From Piscicola geometra (lineage: Eukaryota; Annelida; Clitellata; Hirudinida; Piscicolidae), in contig OX030959.1 in NCBI GenBank assembly GCA_943735955.1, positions 3,742,772 through 3,806,771 on the forward strand: DNA of 64,000 bases, written 5' to 3'. The notes beneath the pieces were generated by a model. That model searched no databases and was not told where the DNA came from. It was given only the letters and a program-made list of their open reading frames with translations. Both the position numbers and the translations under genes were made by a program. How positions within the stretch are numbered: position 1 is the first letter of the stretch; every line of letters starts with the position of its first letter. This document shows positions 14,401 through 33,981 of this stretch, one piece after another.

Positions 14401-14804
14401 TGAACAATCAAAGTGGTCTTGAAGCTCGTCCGGGTTTACGCCACGTTAATTATATTTGTCGTTGTGTTGTATTGTATATTGACGCGTGAAAAAAAAATTA
14501 CGACATAAATAATACATTTAAAAGATGTTTTTATTAATCGAAATACCCTCGCGAATATTCAAGTTTCAAATTTTTTACTGTATTTGCTAAAGTCATTCAC
14601 TTAATAGATTACCAAGCTCACGAACTTTAACATTTAATATTTTAATTTCTTATTCATCGATGAGAGATAACGCCTTTCTGCCGGTGTGTTCAAGTGAAAA
14701 CTTGAAGAGCGGCTTGAAATAAAAGTACATTCATTATTGGAGATGAACTTTGTCTTTTTTTGCAGTGTTATTTTCACAATCTACGATATGAAGCCTGTAA
14801 CTAG
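11500..14804 (+). CDS. Secreted NHL/beta-propeller-like protein (frameshifted)
   Basis: Six-exon model: 11500-11814, 12204-12341, 12523-12662, 13053-13200, 13376-13574, 14766-14804. All introns are GT-AG. The protein opens with a signal peptide (MSKSFATSANLLFLFLFSQS). Exon 4 ends with DGGILVADTNNKRILK, a classic NHL-repeat strand, followed by a second blade-like VLYVADNFLDP in exon 5, so a secreted beta-propeller is inferred. ATG at 11500 is chosen because it directly precedes the hydrophobic core. Exon 5 is one base too long: as read, the frame ends at TGA 13553-13555. Dropping one T from 13537-13540 gives VLAF-SISFDEFEKLL up to a good donor (GTAAGT), then exon 6 CYFHNLRYEACN-stop after a strong polypyrimidine acceptor. 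The frameshift could be a sequencing error, a polymorphism or gene decay. The ligand and role are unknown. Confidence 0.65.
14412..14480 (-). repeat. Short SINE-like dispersed repeat, copy 1
   Basis: Minus-strand copy of a roughly 65-bp unit. The body contains TATTAACGTGGCGTAAACCC and GGACxxGCTTCAAGACCAC, with a variable TACAATACAATACAAC tail. Located in intron 5 of the beta-propeller gene. Confidence 0.75.
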
Positions 14805-16250
14805 CTCCAGGGGCGGCGATCTGCTGCAAATCTTAAGGGGTCCTACCCAGCATGGACGATTCTGGTGGGGATTTGGGATCCAGGCCCCTCCTCCTCCCAT
14901 GAAAAAATAGTTATTAACTTGTTTATTGATAAGAGTATTTAATTAAACAAAGAATAGTTCAGTTTTAGACAGCTATCACTATAACTACACATACTCACAA
15001 TGTATTACGATATAAACATTTTGTTTTATGCCATGTTTGACGATTATATTCGCATCAAAACAAAATTTTGAAAACTTTATTATTGAAAAAAGTGGAATTC
15101 CACATTAAGGCAAACCCTCTCACTACTGAAAAGTGGAGGTGTTCGGACCCCTAGACCTCCCCAGGATCACCGTCCATGACTAGCTCGTTGATGACATCTC
15201 ATAAAGTCCCAACAAATCCGGCTTAAACCTTGGATAATTCACTGGCTACTGATATCATTTCTATTTTTATGGCGAATATTAGATAATCGTTTTATCTGAA
15301 CCTCAGATGTTTTTCCAATTATACTTGATTAACTGATTAACTTATTGTTTTATCGATTAACTGAATATCGATTGTTTATTGATTGACTATTCGATTGTTT
15401 ATGGATTGACTGATTAATTGATTTTTTTAATTGGCTGATTAAATAACTTTCTGAGTCACCGATTGAGGATAGGAATTTTTTTCGATAACGGCTTTCGACA
15501 GTGTGTTTATATCCCAATTGAGTGCATTAACAGATAAAAAGTACATTCATTATAAGAGATAAAATTTGTAATATTTGTCTTTCTTTTTTTGTGCAGTCTT
15601 TCTTTCACAAATCCGATATGAAGCCTTAAACTAGCTCTTTAAAAACATCTCATTAAGTTCCAACAAGTCCGGCTTAGACCTTGGATAATCCAGTGGCTAC
15701 TGATAACATTCCTATTGTTATGCCGCATTTTGGGTAAATACTTTATCAGAGCCTTAGATGTTTTTCCAATTGTATTTGATTTACTGATTAATTGATTGTT
15801 TTATCGATTGACTGATTTATTTTGTGTCTTATTGATTGAATGAATGATTGATTGGCTAGCTGTTTGATTGATTGATTAATTTCTTTTTTTTATATAAAAT
15901 ATAATTCAATACATCTTCATTATCTACAGATTATCTTTAATTAAAATTATCATTTAAGATAATAACTAATTTTTAATATATATTTTTGTTAAATAAAAAA
16001 TAATCATCACTGTTTAACATTACTGTATCTTTACTATATCATTTTAGTTATTTCAAAGTTTAAAAATATAAAATGCTTCTTCATTATCATCAGAATGTCT
16101 TGAGTGCGTCCCGCTCGTCCGATATCTCAGCAGGATGACTATGTTGAATAATTCTTCGATAAGGATAGACACGTTTCTTCGGTAACGGCTTCTGACTGTG
16201 TGTTCAGGTGCAATTATAAATTTATTGTTTTATTGATTGAAGGATTGATT
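14717..16250. repeat. Tandem duplication of the beta-propeller gene 3' end
   Basis: Block A (about 14717-15533, including the MITE) and block B (about 15534-16250) are diverged copies of each other. Shared landmarks are AAGTACATTCATTAT, a T-rich acceptor with GCAG, CGATATGAAGCC, ACTAGCTC, CAACAAxTCCGGCTTA and ATGTTTTTCCAATT. Both copies keep the frame RYEA-x-N-stop. Block B (last-exon-like 15597-15640) is probably a non-used extra terminal exon. A fragment of a third repeat unit is visible at about 16100-16240. Confidence 0.75.
14808..15178. mobile_element. hAT-like MITE with 8-bp target-site duplication
   Basis: The 371-bp element starts CAGGGGCGGCGATC and ends GATCACCGTCCATG, imperfect terminal inverted repeats. 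It is flanked by perfect 8-bp duplications ACTAGCTC at 14800-14807 and 15179-15186, the length typical of hAT transposons. It has no coding capacity. It sits three bases after the inferred stop codon of the beta-propeller gene. The paralogous site in block B is empty. Confidence 0.85.
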
Positions 16251-16499
16251 GGGTGGTTGATAGATTGATTTCATATGAAATAAAACTTAATTTAACGTTC
16301 TGTTCCATAACTTTATTATCTTCTAATTAGTTTGAATTAACATATTATTTTTTTTTAGTAAATAATCTTTACTGACTAAAAATACAAAATTGATACAAAT
16401 GATTCATATTAAGTTTATTAAGCAATTTAAAAAATCTAGTATGCTACTAAATTGTATTTCTACTTCAGAAGCACCACTTATCAGAAGGTATTCCTAGTG

Positions 16500-17020
16500 G
16501 GCCAATGGGAAGAAACTTCTGACACGGCAAAATGAGCGTGCAAAGGTTTTAGCCAAAACCGTTAATTTTCGTTGCGATAAAATAATTTAACGGATTTGCC
16601 GTCAAAAGGCATTAACTTCACACTTTTCTAACGAACATCTTCGTTACAATTCGTTAGAAATCGTTAGTTTAACAAACACATAAAATGAAAAATACGTTAT
16701 GAAATTTATTATTGAAAAACTAAAGTTCATAATAGGTTTTATCTGAATGAAGTTTCTATTATAAAGAAAAAATATTTCAATCTTCTAGGTTAAAATGTTG
16801 TCTTGAATATTATTTTCTCAGTCATGAGTAATCATTTTCCAGCTTTTGACTCTAATATTTTCTAATTTTCATGGCAAATGACTAATTGTTTAATAGTTAC
16901 GGGGTTGCTAACTTCTCTACTTTCCGTAATAATATGGCCCGATTCACTGAAAACCTTTCAAAAGATGTTGTGATGCTTAAACACAAAATATTGCTTTGGC
17001 CAATCTGAGTTGGCAGCAGA
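16500..17020 (-). pseudogene. Possible hAT transposase remnant
   Basis: The minus strand at about 16890-17010 reads CLSITTSFERFSVNRAILLR and then KVEKLAT, resembling the hAT C-terminal dimerisation region (usually SxxxSERxFSxxG). Downstream on the same strand, 16540-16690 has repeated CGTTA motifs of the kind seen near some transposon ends. The frame is short and no termini were found. Confidence 0.35.
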
Positions 17021-17259
17021 TAACCCAATATATATATTAATTGAGTTTGCTATAAATGTTGCAAAATACATTAATAAAAATGGTTAATTAATTATCAACT
17101 TTTAAAAACAGTAAAAAATTTGTTTAAATTTGATATTTGAATTTTAAAAAAATTTGTTATAACATTTTTTTTATAGCAAGCCAAAATAAATTTAAACATG
17201 AGAAAAAAAGAAAATTCATTTACAAGATTTAATTAAATTTATTTTATTTTGAAATCTGT

Positions 17260-17776
17260 ATATGATGCAATTAATTTTTTATATATTATTTTTCAGCAAA
17301 CTCATAAGTATATAAATTTATATTTTATTGATACTCTGTACTTAATGGAAGTATTAAATGCAATAGAGATGTATAACAAGTCACCATTGCATGGTCAATG
17401 TCAAAATTTCCAACATTACATTCGAAGTTGTTATGGCGAGTCCAAATATTAGGGAGATTATAACAAATGAGTGATGATGAAAACTTATTAGAGGAAATAT
17501 TCTCTGATGTTCAAATAATAAATCTTAAGAAATGTTAGGACTAGCAAGTCTAAGAGCGGTGAACACGGCAGCGAGAATAAATCGAAAGACAAAAAATTTC
17601 ATTTCGGGAATGGGTTGGAACCAGTTCAAAAAGTTTCGGGAACGGGTCGGAAATCGAGTTGCGGGAATGGGATGGGAATCAAAAATCTGATGGTCATCGG
17701 GAACGGGACAGGAGGAAGAAAAAAAATCCAAGACCGGGACGGGGCCGGAAATAAAAAATGGTCCCGGTCCGACCTC
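17260..17776 (+). mobile_element. 5'-truncated hAT element, second copy
   Basis: Homologous in opposite orientation to 20565-22067. Shared blocks include TTTTTCAGCAAACT, ATTAAATGCAATAGA, GAAGTTGTTATGG and GTGATGATGAAAACTT, then a jump (internal deletion) to AAGAAATGTTAG. It ends with GGGAACGGG-rich subterminal repeats and the terminus GGTCCGACCTCTTA. The opposite terminus is missing. It ends about 90 bp upstream of the TATA box at 17867. Confidence 0.75.
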
Positions 17777-17866
17777 TTAAACATCACACAAAAACATACA
17801 TAAGTACATATACACCTACATACATTCACACATACAGACACACAAACATACAAACTTCCGGAACTG

Positions 17867-17874
17867 TATATAAG
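17867..17874 (+). promoter_or_regulatory. TATA box of the beta-trefoil gene
   Basis: TATATAAG in a GC-richer context, about 57 bp upstream of the first donor site. A transcription start near 17895-17900 would leave a first exon of only about 25 nt, ending at 17923. Confidence 0.65.
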
Positions 17875-17897
17875 GCGTCGAGGCTTAGCAGGTTACA

Positions 17898-20800
17898 CTT
17901 CGTGAACCTCCATCCATCTAAAAGTAAGTTCTTCTTGCTCATATGCTTTAAATTATTTTATTCATTTTTTCATACTCTCTCCTATCTAATGGTTTTTCGT
18001 TGCTAACTTTAAAGTTCCAATCTGTAGTTTGTTTTAACCTACCAACTACTCTAGCATTAGCTTTACAAATCTTTAAAAAGCCTTATTCAAGGAAACCATT
18101 CATACTAACCTCACTCTTCCACATACAAATGTACATCTCTTCATTCGTTCTCCAATAACTTTCCACTAACTTCGCATAAGCAATTTCAAAAGCCTTCTTC
18201 AATCAATCTATAAATCAATTAATCAAATATATTCATATAATGCTTTTCATAAATTCAAAAACGCTCAATTCTTACCCCTTTTAAAACTCAAACTTTTCTC
18301 CTTTCACAAGTGAGTGACTGTCTCGTGGGCAAGTACATGTTGCTGAAGGCGAAGGGAAGCGAGTTGTGCATTTGTCCACAACCTTGTGATGGCAAGGCAG
18401 TGCTTGCTCCTATTCAAGAGGGAGGCAAGCAGGTGCGAATAATAAAATTAATATAATTATAACTAGATTATTTTTTAGATTATATAAATATAATTATAAT
18501 TATTATATATTTTATAGTATTTGAATATAATTATAATATATTTTATAGTATTTGAATATAATTATAATATATTTTATAGTCTATAAATATAATTATAATT
18601 GTATTTCCTAGCTAATTAAATAGAATAGAATAAAAAAATGATGTCTTACAAGATATTAAACAAGTTCTCATTTCAAAATGACTACGAAATAAAAGTGGCG
18701 AACCGTAAAAGCATGAATTGAATGTAAGAAACACACAACCGATGAATCCTTGAAGTGGTGGTACTACGAGCCGTCTTCGTCGACCCTTCGTAACAAGGAC
18801 ACTGACAAGGTTCTCACCTTTGCAGGTAGGCGAATTTTAGTCCGTTTAGTTTGAGAACATTTCCATATACATTTAACCCTTTAGATGAATAATCGACAGA
18901 TAAGTTGAAGCAAAACTATTTTCGCACAAATCACTTTGACTAACTCGAGTCTGAACGTTTCACTTCAAATCAGCATATCAACCCACATCAAATGAAATCT
19001 AATAATCATTTCACACATTGATAGCATACAAGTTTTTAATTTAAAGAAAGCCACAATATAGGTGAAAAGACCTGCAATGATGGAACACCCTTTAACCTAA
19101 TAAACCACACAATTTTTCACCAGAGGATGGTTCGATAAGTCTCGAAGAGTACGACCCGAAGAGGAATTACCATCAGGCGGTGGTGATAGACAAGGCTGAG
19201 GGCACCATTAAGCAAAAGGCGATGAGCGGGAAACACCTCGGTGCGCAGGAGATGAGAAGTGGAGCATCGGTGTGTATCAAGGAGTGTGCGGAGGATTCTG
19301 GATGGTTGTTTGTCGCGTGAGTGTTTGAGTGGTTGCTCTGCTTGCTATGATGGGGGTTGAAGATGCTTTGAGGTGTGTGTCTAGTTGGGTGAAAAATGTT
19401 GGATAAGCTTTGTTTATAGATTAGCTGGTTTACAATTTCGAATAATTTTTTTTTCTTTCTTTACTTAACATTCTATAAACTTGTTCAAAGTTTTAGCACA
19501 AAAAACAGCAAACATAAACCCTAGCCACTAGCACAAACCCAAAACAACAATAACCAACACATCCAAAACCACAAAACCACACAGTGACAAAGCGTCTCTC
19601 TTCCGTCTCAAAGCGACTGACGGCTTGGTGCTGGCGACTGAAGCAGATGGAAGACTGCCTGGCACTAGGCTCGTGCTTGCAGCAAAGACGGTTGTATCAA
19701 TGATAATAACAATAATAATATTATAAATAATGAATAATTAAATATTATATATTGTCCATATATTCTCACAAAGTAACATAGCACTTAAATAAATTATTAA
19801 TTTGAGAGAATTATTGAACGATCTACAGCATCTTTACCAAAACTTATTATATGGAAAGAATAATTTTCAGCATCATTACCACAAATTATTGAATAAAAAG
19901 AGGTTTATTTTCAGCATCATTATCAGAACCACCATCGGCTTCAGGTGAGGGCTGACGACTACAACCAGCTGTTTTACGAAGACAGCGATGGCATTCTCAA
20001 GGCTGCCACTAACCATCTGGTGCTGGACAGCTCCAAGAGTGGAGGTGGGAATCAATCAATCAAAATATTTATATAGCGTTTTTTATATAATTTAAAAGCG
20101 CTTTCAAATGAATTTTTTTAATAAAACGGGTTTATAAACCCCTCTAACATATGTATGCATAACAATTTAAATACTAACCAATCAACCTTGATAATCCAAC
20201 CTCACCCACATCACCATGATCATCATTGCCACAGAATAATTGTCTTTACCAATACAGCATCTTAATCATCACCAAAGTACCATCATTCCTATTACAGCAT
20301 AATCATCATCACATCATCCTCATACCCACAAAACATTATCATCATTTTTCTTAATCTTCTTGCCACTGGTGTTGAGGCTGCGACAGGAGGTGAAAGAGAA
20401 GTCTTTGCCAACACTGAAACTGTTGTTGTTGTGGCAAGTTTCCTTTCTTTTGTTGCAGCTCACCTGCAGCCATCTTGGTTTGCTGCAGCCATCTTGGTTT
20501 GCTGCGGCCATCTTGGTTTGCTGCAGCCATCCCTTGACAGACTAAAAACGAACCGCATTCACACTAGAGGTCGGACATGGACGATTTTTCATTCCCGGTC
20601 CCGTCCCGTTCCCGAAATTTGTTTTCCCGTCCCGTCCCGTTCCCGATGGGACATCAGAATTTTGATTCCCGTCCCGTCCCGTTCCCGAATTTGTTTTCCC
20701 GTCCCGACCCGTTCCCGAAAGCTTTTTGTTTTTTTATTCATTTTCGCTGCCGTTTTCACTGGTCCCAAACTTGCTAGTTCTAACATTTCTTACAATTTAT

Positions 20801-22685
20801 TATTTGAAAGTCAGAGAATATTTCTTTTAATAAAATAAAAAAACACGATTTAAATTTCAAATATTTATTGAAATGAAAGTATTGAAGTTAGTCAATGTTT
20901 TTGAGTAATTCAATCAAGTCTTTATTGCTTTTCACACGTGTTAAACCGTTAAGAGTTTCAACTTTCAAATGAGATGATTTTGGGTCTGAAGTTAAACGAC
21001 CACATATTAAAAAATTCCGTTTACAGCGAATATAACTTGCAGATATACTAAACAAAATGTTGGCTACTTCTTGTAGTATTTTAAAATTATCATTTTATTC
21101 CAATAAAATAAAACATCTTTATAATTTTCAATTTTTTTGGGACGTTATTGTGAATATTTTTACAATTCATCCTCTTCTGAATTTTTTTCTTCGTTTATTA
21201 TTATTAATTCTTCAATAATGTTAGAAATATGTTTTTTGACAACATTTTTATTTCTCCACAACTGCAAATATAAAATCATTCGTATAATTTGATAGTATAA
21301 TAATTTTATTAAATTTTTACGTTATAAAAACAAACATAATAGGTCTAAATACCATCATTTGTTTTTTTTCTCAACGGCACTGCAGCTTGGTCTGGTTGTA
21401 CAAAATAGAATTACATTTTCTCTAATGAAAGTCTTGGTATTTATCTCTTCTATCCCAAAATTTTTCCCTATTATTCTTTCATACTGGGGATGCAACAGAC
21501 ATGCTGCCATACGAATAAGATCAATGGGCATCTTTTCTTTTGTCGGAATGACCAACTGAGCAATCATTTGGAAATTAATCATTCAAATTCAAAGTATTAA
21601 TTTATAAAATTAAAATAATATAACTGACCATTTTGATTTCATCTGAAAAGTTTTCATCATCACCCATTTGTTCTAATCTCCCTAATCTTTGGACTCACCA
21701 TAACAACTTCAAATGTAGTGTTGGAGATTTCGACATTGGCAATGGTGGCTTCGTTATACATTTCTATTGCATTTAATACTTATTTTAAGTACGGAGTATC
21801 GATGAAATAAAGATTTCAACACTTAGAAGTTTGCTGAAAAATCATTGTTAAAGAATCCAATCCCAATAACTGTTATTCCCGTTTTTCCCGTTCCCGATTT
21901 AAAAGTTGATTCCCGTTCCCGTCTTTCCCCGTTCCCGAATTGAATGTTGATTCCCGTTCCCGTTCCCGTCCCGAAAACCTATTTCCGGTTCCCGACTTTT
22001 CCCGTCCCGAAATTAATTTTCATTCCCGTTCCCGCGGGAGTCCCGCGGGTACCCGGTCCGACCTCTAATTCACACAAAAAAACATTCTAATAAATGCTAT
22101 TTAATTTTTATTTAAATTGACTATTTTAGAATATCAAAATAGTATACTTAAAACTGTGTATTCTACAAATTTATCGGATGGTTTAAGCTGCTAACCAAAG
22201 ATCATGATGATGATGGTGATGATGATGATGAGGATAATGATGATGATGAGGATAATGACGATGATGAGGATAATGATGATTTTTGGGATTGAAGAATAGT
22301 GATGATGGCATTGAGAAAGTGTTGGCCTTGGAATAGTACGATGATGACGCCTTTAAGATTTAAATACGCAAATGAATTAATAGAGCGATAAATATAAAAC
22401 TTATAAATAAATAAAAAGGCAAATTGAAGCATAAATTAGTTTAATAAATTCTTTATAAAAAAACAAAATTACACTTCAGAAATCACCTTGGAGCATCCGG
22501 AGCCTCAGAAAGGCGCGGAGCAGAACTGGAGGATCTACGGTCCGTCGGTGTATCTGGAAGGGAATAGCAAGTACTTGGCTGTGGTGAAGAACGACTTGAA
22601 GGCTGGCAGCAGGGTCGAGGCCATCAGTGCGTCTGAACACGCCAAGAGGAAAAGTGTTTCCTGGAGCAAGGAGTACACCAAATAA
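17898..22685 (+). CDS. Cytosolic tandem beta-trefoil (ricin-B/fascin-like fold) protein
   Basis: Coding exons: base 17923, then 18311-18432, 18729-18825, 19124-19316, 19585-19690, 19927-20044 and 22480-22685, giving 280 residues; the 5' boundary 17898 is only the inferred start site. The ATG is split: A at 17923 (end of exon 1, donor GTAAGT) joins TG at 18311-18312, giving MSDCLVGKYMLLKAKG. There is no signal peptide or membrane segment. Repeated blocks such as LKWWYYEPSSSTLRN-KDTDKVLTF, FRLKATDGLVLATEADGRL and QLFYEDSDGILKAATNHLVL have the spacing of beta-trefoil repeats, suggesting two trefoils in tandem. Ligand (sugar, lipid or actin) is unknown. The exon 3 acceptor (TGTAAG) is weak. Exon 6 has three possible in-frame acceptors (19915, 19927, 19945). 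The last intron carries a hAT transposon. Fold assignment is inference from repeat pattern. Confidence 0.75.
18460..18620. repeat. AT-rich tandem repeat in intron 2
   Basis: About four units of ATAATTATAATATATTTTAT plus AGTATTTGA, period about 37-40 bp. Confidence 0.8.
20565..22067 (-). mobile_element. hAT transposon, degenerate, complete ends
   Basis: 1,503 bp. Terminal inverted repeats TAGAGGTCGGAC (left) and GTCCGACCTCTA (right) are flanked by perfect 8-bp duplications ATTCACAC at 20557-20564 and 22068-22075, diagnostic of hAT insertion. Both subterminal zones are packed with CCCGTTCCCG-type motifs. It lies in the last intron of the beta-trefoil gene, with its transposase remnant reading on the opposite strand. 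Confidence 0.93.
20890..21860 (-). pseudogene. hAT transposase remnant with hATC motif
   Basis: Minus strand, about 21060 down to a stop near 20890, reads FSISASYIRCKRNFLICGRL, then TSDPKSSHLKVETLNGL and TRVKSNKDLIELLKNID-stop. This is the hAT C-terminal dimerisation region in good condition. Upstream pieces (about 21355-21582 and 21680-21850, with LNAIEMYNE and TFEVVMVSPKIREI) are in other frames or separated by intron-like gaps, and no intact RNase-H-like catalytic core is visible. Too short to be autonomous. Confidence 0.75.
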
Positions 22686-23299
22686 GGGGATGCCTAACTG
22701 GCCCCGTGTGCTATCAGCAGGAGTGGCATGGATGCGTTTTGTGTGGAAGGTAGGTCTTGTATGTAGGGTTTTTGTATTGTATTTAATCGTTGCTCAGTTG
22801 GTTATTTTGTGAGAAAGATGCGAAGGTGTGACTTGATGGGGGATGGAGACATTGCGAATGATTGCTGATAACACAGCCACCTTGACGATTCTAACAGACT
22901 TTAGACTATAATCATATTAAAGTAGTAATCAAAACTAATCAAAACTTATTTTAGAATAACCACGTTTGGAAATGATTTTAATAAAAGATTAAACGAGACT
23001 TTAAATTTTTTTTCTCTTTAAAACTGGAAATGGTAATATTATAGAAATGTATCTAATTTATATGAGATAAAAAACAATTATTTAAATAACCCACTTAATA
23101 TAAAAACTCTCGATGGAAAGATTGAAGACTACAAAATCTGCTAACTTTTAAACAATAACTACAAATACTAAATAATAAACACCTTATATAATTCTTTTAA
23201 ACGGTAATCATTGAAGCGCCTATGACTTATACAGGTAAAAACGTGAATTTGATTCCATTAAAGAGCTGCCAATTCGCCATCACCCTAGCTCCTCGCCAC
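22686..23299. other. Intergenic, no gene seen
   Basis: 3' flank of the beta-trefoil gene, AT-rich, with no recognisable repeat or domain. Confidence 0.6.
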
Positions 23300-23302
23300 T
23301 CA

Positions 23303-23848
23303 ATCTTGCAACGATCCATAAGCACTCCTGGCATGGGTGAAGTTCCTATAAGAGTCTCTCCCCCTCCCTGCCCCCCTCACACCCCCCCTGTCAACATCCC
23401 GCCCAAAAGTATCATAACTATTGCGCCTATCTCCTCTATCATTACTATCACCACCACCACCACCATAGCTTCTCCTCCTATCACCGCCAGCATAACTGCT
23501 CCTTCGATCACCGCCATCTGGCGAATATCTCTTGAAATCTTGTGCTCTGTGACCTCTGGAGTCTTGGCATTGGGCTGCTTGGATGATGGAGGGCAGGCTG
23601 GACGGGATGGAAAGCTTGAAGGGCGATGGTTGCTCGCTCCACGCTTGCAGGAAAGCGTCTTCCTTGTGTGCTGAAATGTCGAAGACTGCGCCCTGTGATG
23701 GTGTGTTCAAGTCTGAAGCAAGAGAGGACGGTTGCTGTTGCAGTGGCCCACCCCATGATGTCCAAGGACATTTCGCCACAAGACTTGTTGTTGCGCGAGG
23801 AATTGGATTTAAGTGAGAAAGACTTTCGCAGTTTTTTACAGCTTCCAT
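23303..23848 (-). CDS. Hypothetical Gly/Arg-rich protein or single-exon remnant
   Basis: An intronless minus-strand frame can be read from an ATG at about 23848 to a TGA near 23303 (about 180 residues). The C-terminal half is RG/RS-rich with repeats: PDGGDRRSSYAGGDRRRSY, DRGDRRNSYD, RGGVRGAGRGRDSYRN. This resembles the disordered tails of RNA-binding proteins or helicases. The N-terminal half matches nothing I recognise, and a second long frame overlaps it on the same strand. Its location between two multi-exon genes and lack of introns fit a retrocopy or part of a larger gene. It may not be coding. Confidence 0.35.
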
Positions 23849-23962
23849 ACGCGAGTATATTGTCGGAGAAGGATGAATGCTTGAAGAATGTATGAAAACG
23901 AATATCCATAATTTATTGACTATGAGGCACAAGCATAGAAAATATCACGAATTACTAGTGAC

Positions 23963-24071
23963 CATGGGCAGCGATCTTGGCGTCCAGACCCACAACTTTT
24001 TAGTAGTGAGGGCCCCCCTCAATAGTAGTGACTCCAGGACCCCTCCAAGATTTGCAGTAGATGGCTACATG
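23963..24071. mobile_element. Degenerate MITE of the 14808-15178 family
   Basis: Starts CATGGGCAGCGATC and ends with a sequence whose complement reads CATGTAGCCATC-TACTGCAAATC, matching the family terminus GGCGATCTGCTGCAAA. No clear target-site duplication. Confidence 0.5.
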
Positions 24072-24483
24072 AATTGTTTCAAGCCACAGGAGAGCTTAAT
24101 GGGATACTTTGAAAGATCGAAAGAATATTCAAATTTTATTTTTAAGTCTCGTAACATTATTGGAACATGCTAAGTAACGTGTAGGTAACAGAAAAAACGG
24201 TGTTTTCGAGACCATTTAACACACCTAAGAGTTTTATTCAACAAATTACTTTCTCACAATATGAAAGTTAATAGCTTTAAAAAACCATTAAAAATAATTA
24301 TAAAAGTATAATTCTTGGATAGACTCATATCTACACTTTTAGATATTTAGCAACGAAGTAACTCTTCGATGCTTATTCAATACAAAGACTCATACAAACG
24401 GAAACAAATTAAATTATTTTTAGAATTTATATATTTAAAAGTGGATCGATATAAAAGTCCTAATTAATTATTTAATAGTTCAA

Positions 24484-33477
<8,994 letters not shown>

Positions 33478-33981
33478 CTTTGCGAAGTTTATTTATTGGT
33501 TTTCTTGAAGACAAATACAGAAGGAAACACGAGTGAGTTAAGTAACGCAAATGATAGGGCACACCATAGAAGGTCAATATCGAGAAAAACCAAAAAACAC
33601 AAATGCCTTTTAAACTGTAAATTGAGTTTTTCACATTAAAGTTAATTTTAAAAAGTTTGACTTTCTGTATTGGATTTTATTTCAAACTAGTATTTATCAA
33701 AAATATGTAAGATTGAAATTTTTTTTTCAAACTTCAAACCAAAAAAAAATAAAATAACAATCAATTAAGTTTTATACACAATTTAAATATAAAAAATCAT
33801 GAAAAATAAAATTTTAGAAAATGTTTACAACTACCTTGCCTCTCAGCAACATAGATCTACCATCTCCCTCGTTACCTAAATATATTATTTTTCAAAAAGA
33901 AAACTTCTGATGAAGTTGAATCCTCATATATAATTAACATCAAAACTAAGTTTCCTATTCGACTCATAAAAGAAACGACAA
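33478..33981. promoter_or_regulatory. Divergent HSPA9-BRPF intergenic/promoter region
   Basis: 504 bp separate the two start codons, which face away from each other. The stretch is AT-rich with no convincing TATA box. A TTC/GAA-rich cluster at 33891-33920 only loosely resembles heat-shock elements, its spacing being off. 5' UTRs and any 5' UTR introns lie in here. A shared promoter is inferred from geometry. Confidence 0.55.

Noticed and set aside
33891..33925. Heat-shock element in the HSPA9-BRPF promoter
   Set aside because: TTC and GAA blocks occur but not with the required nGAAnnTTCn spacing.
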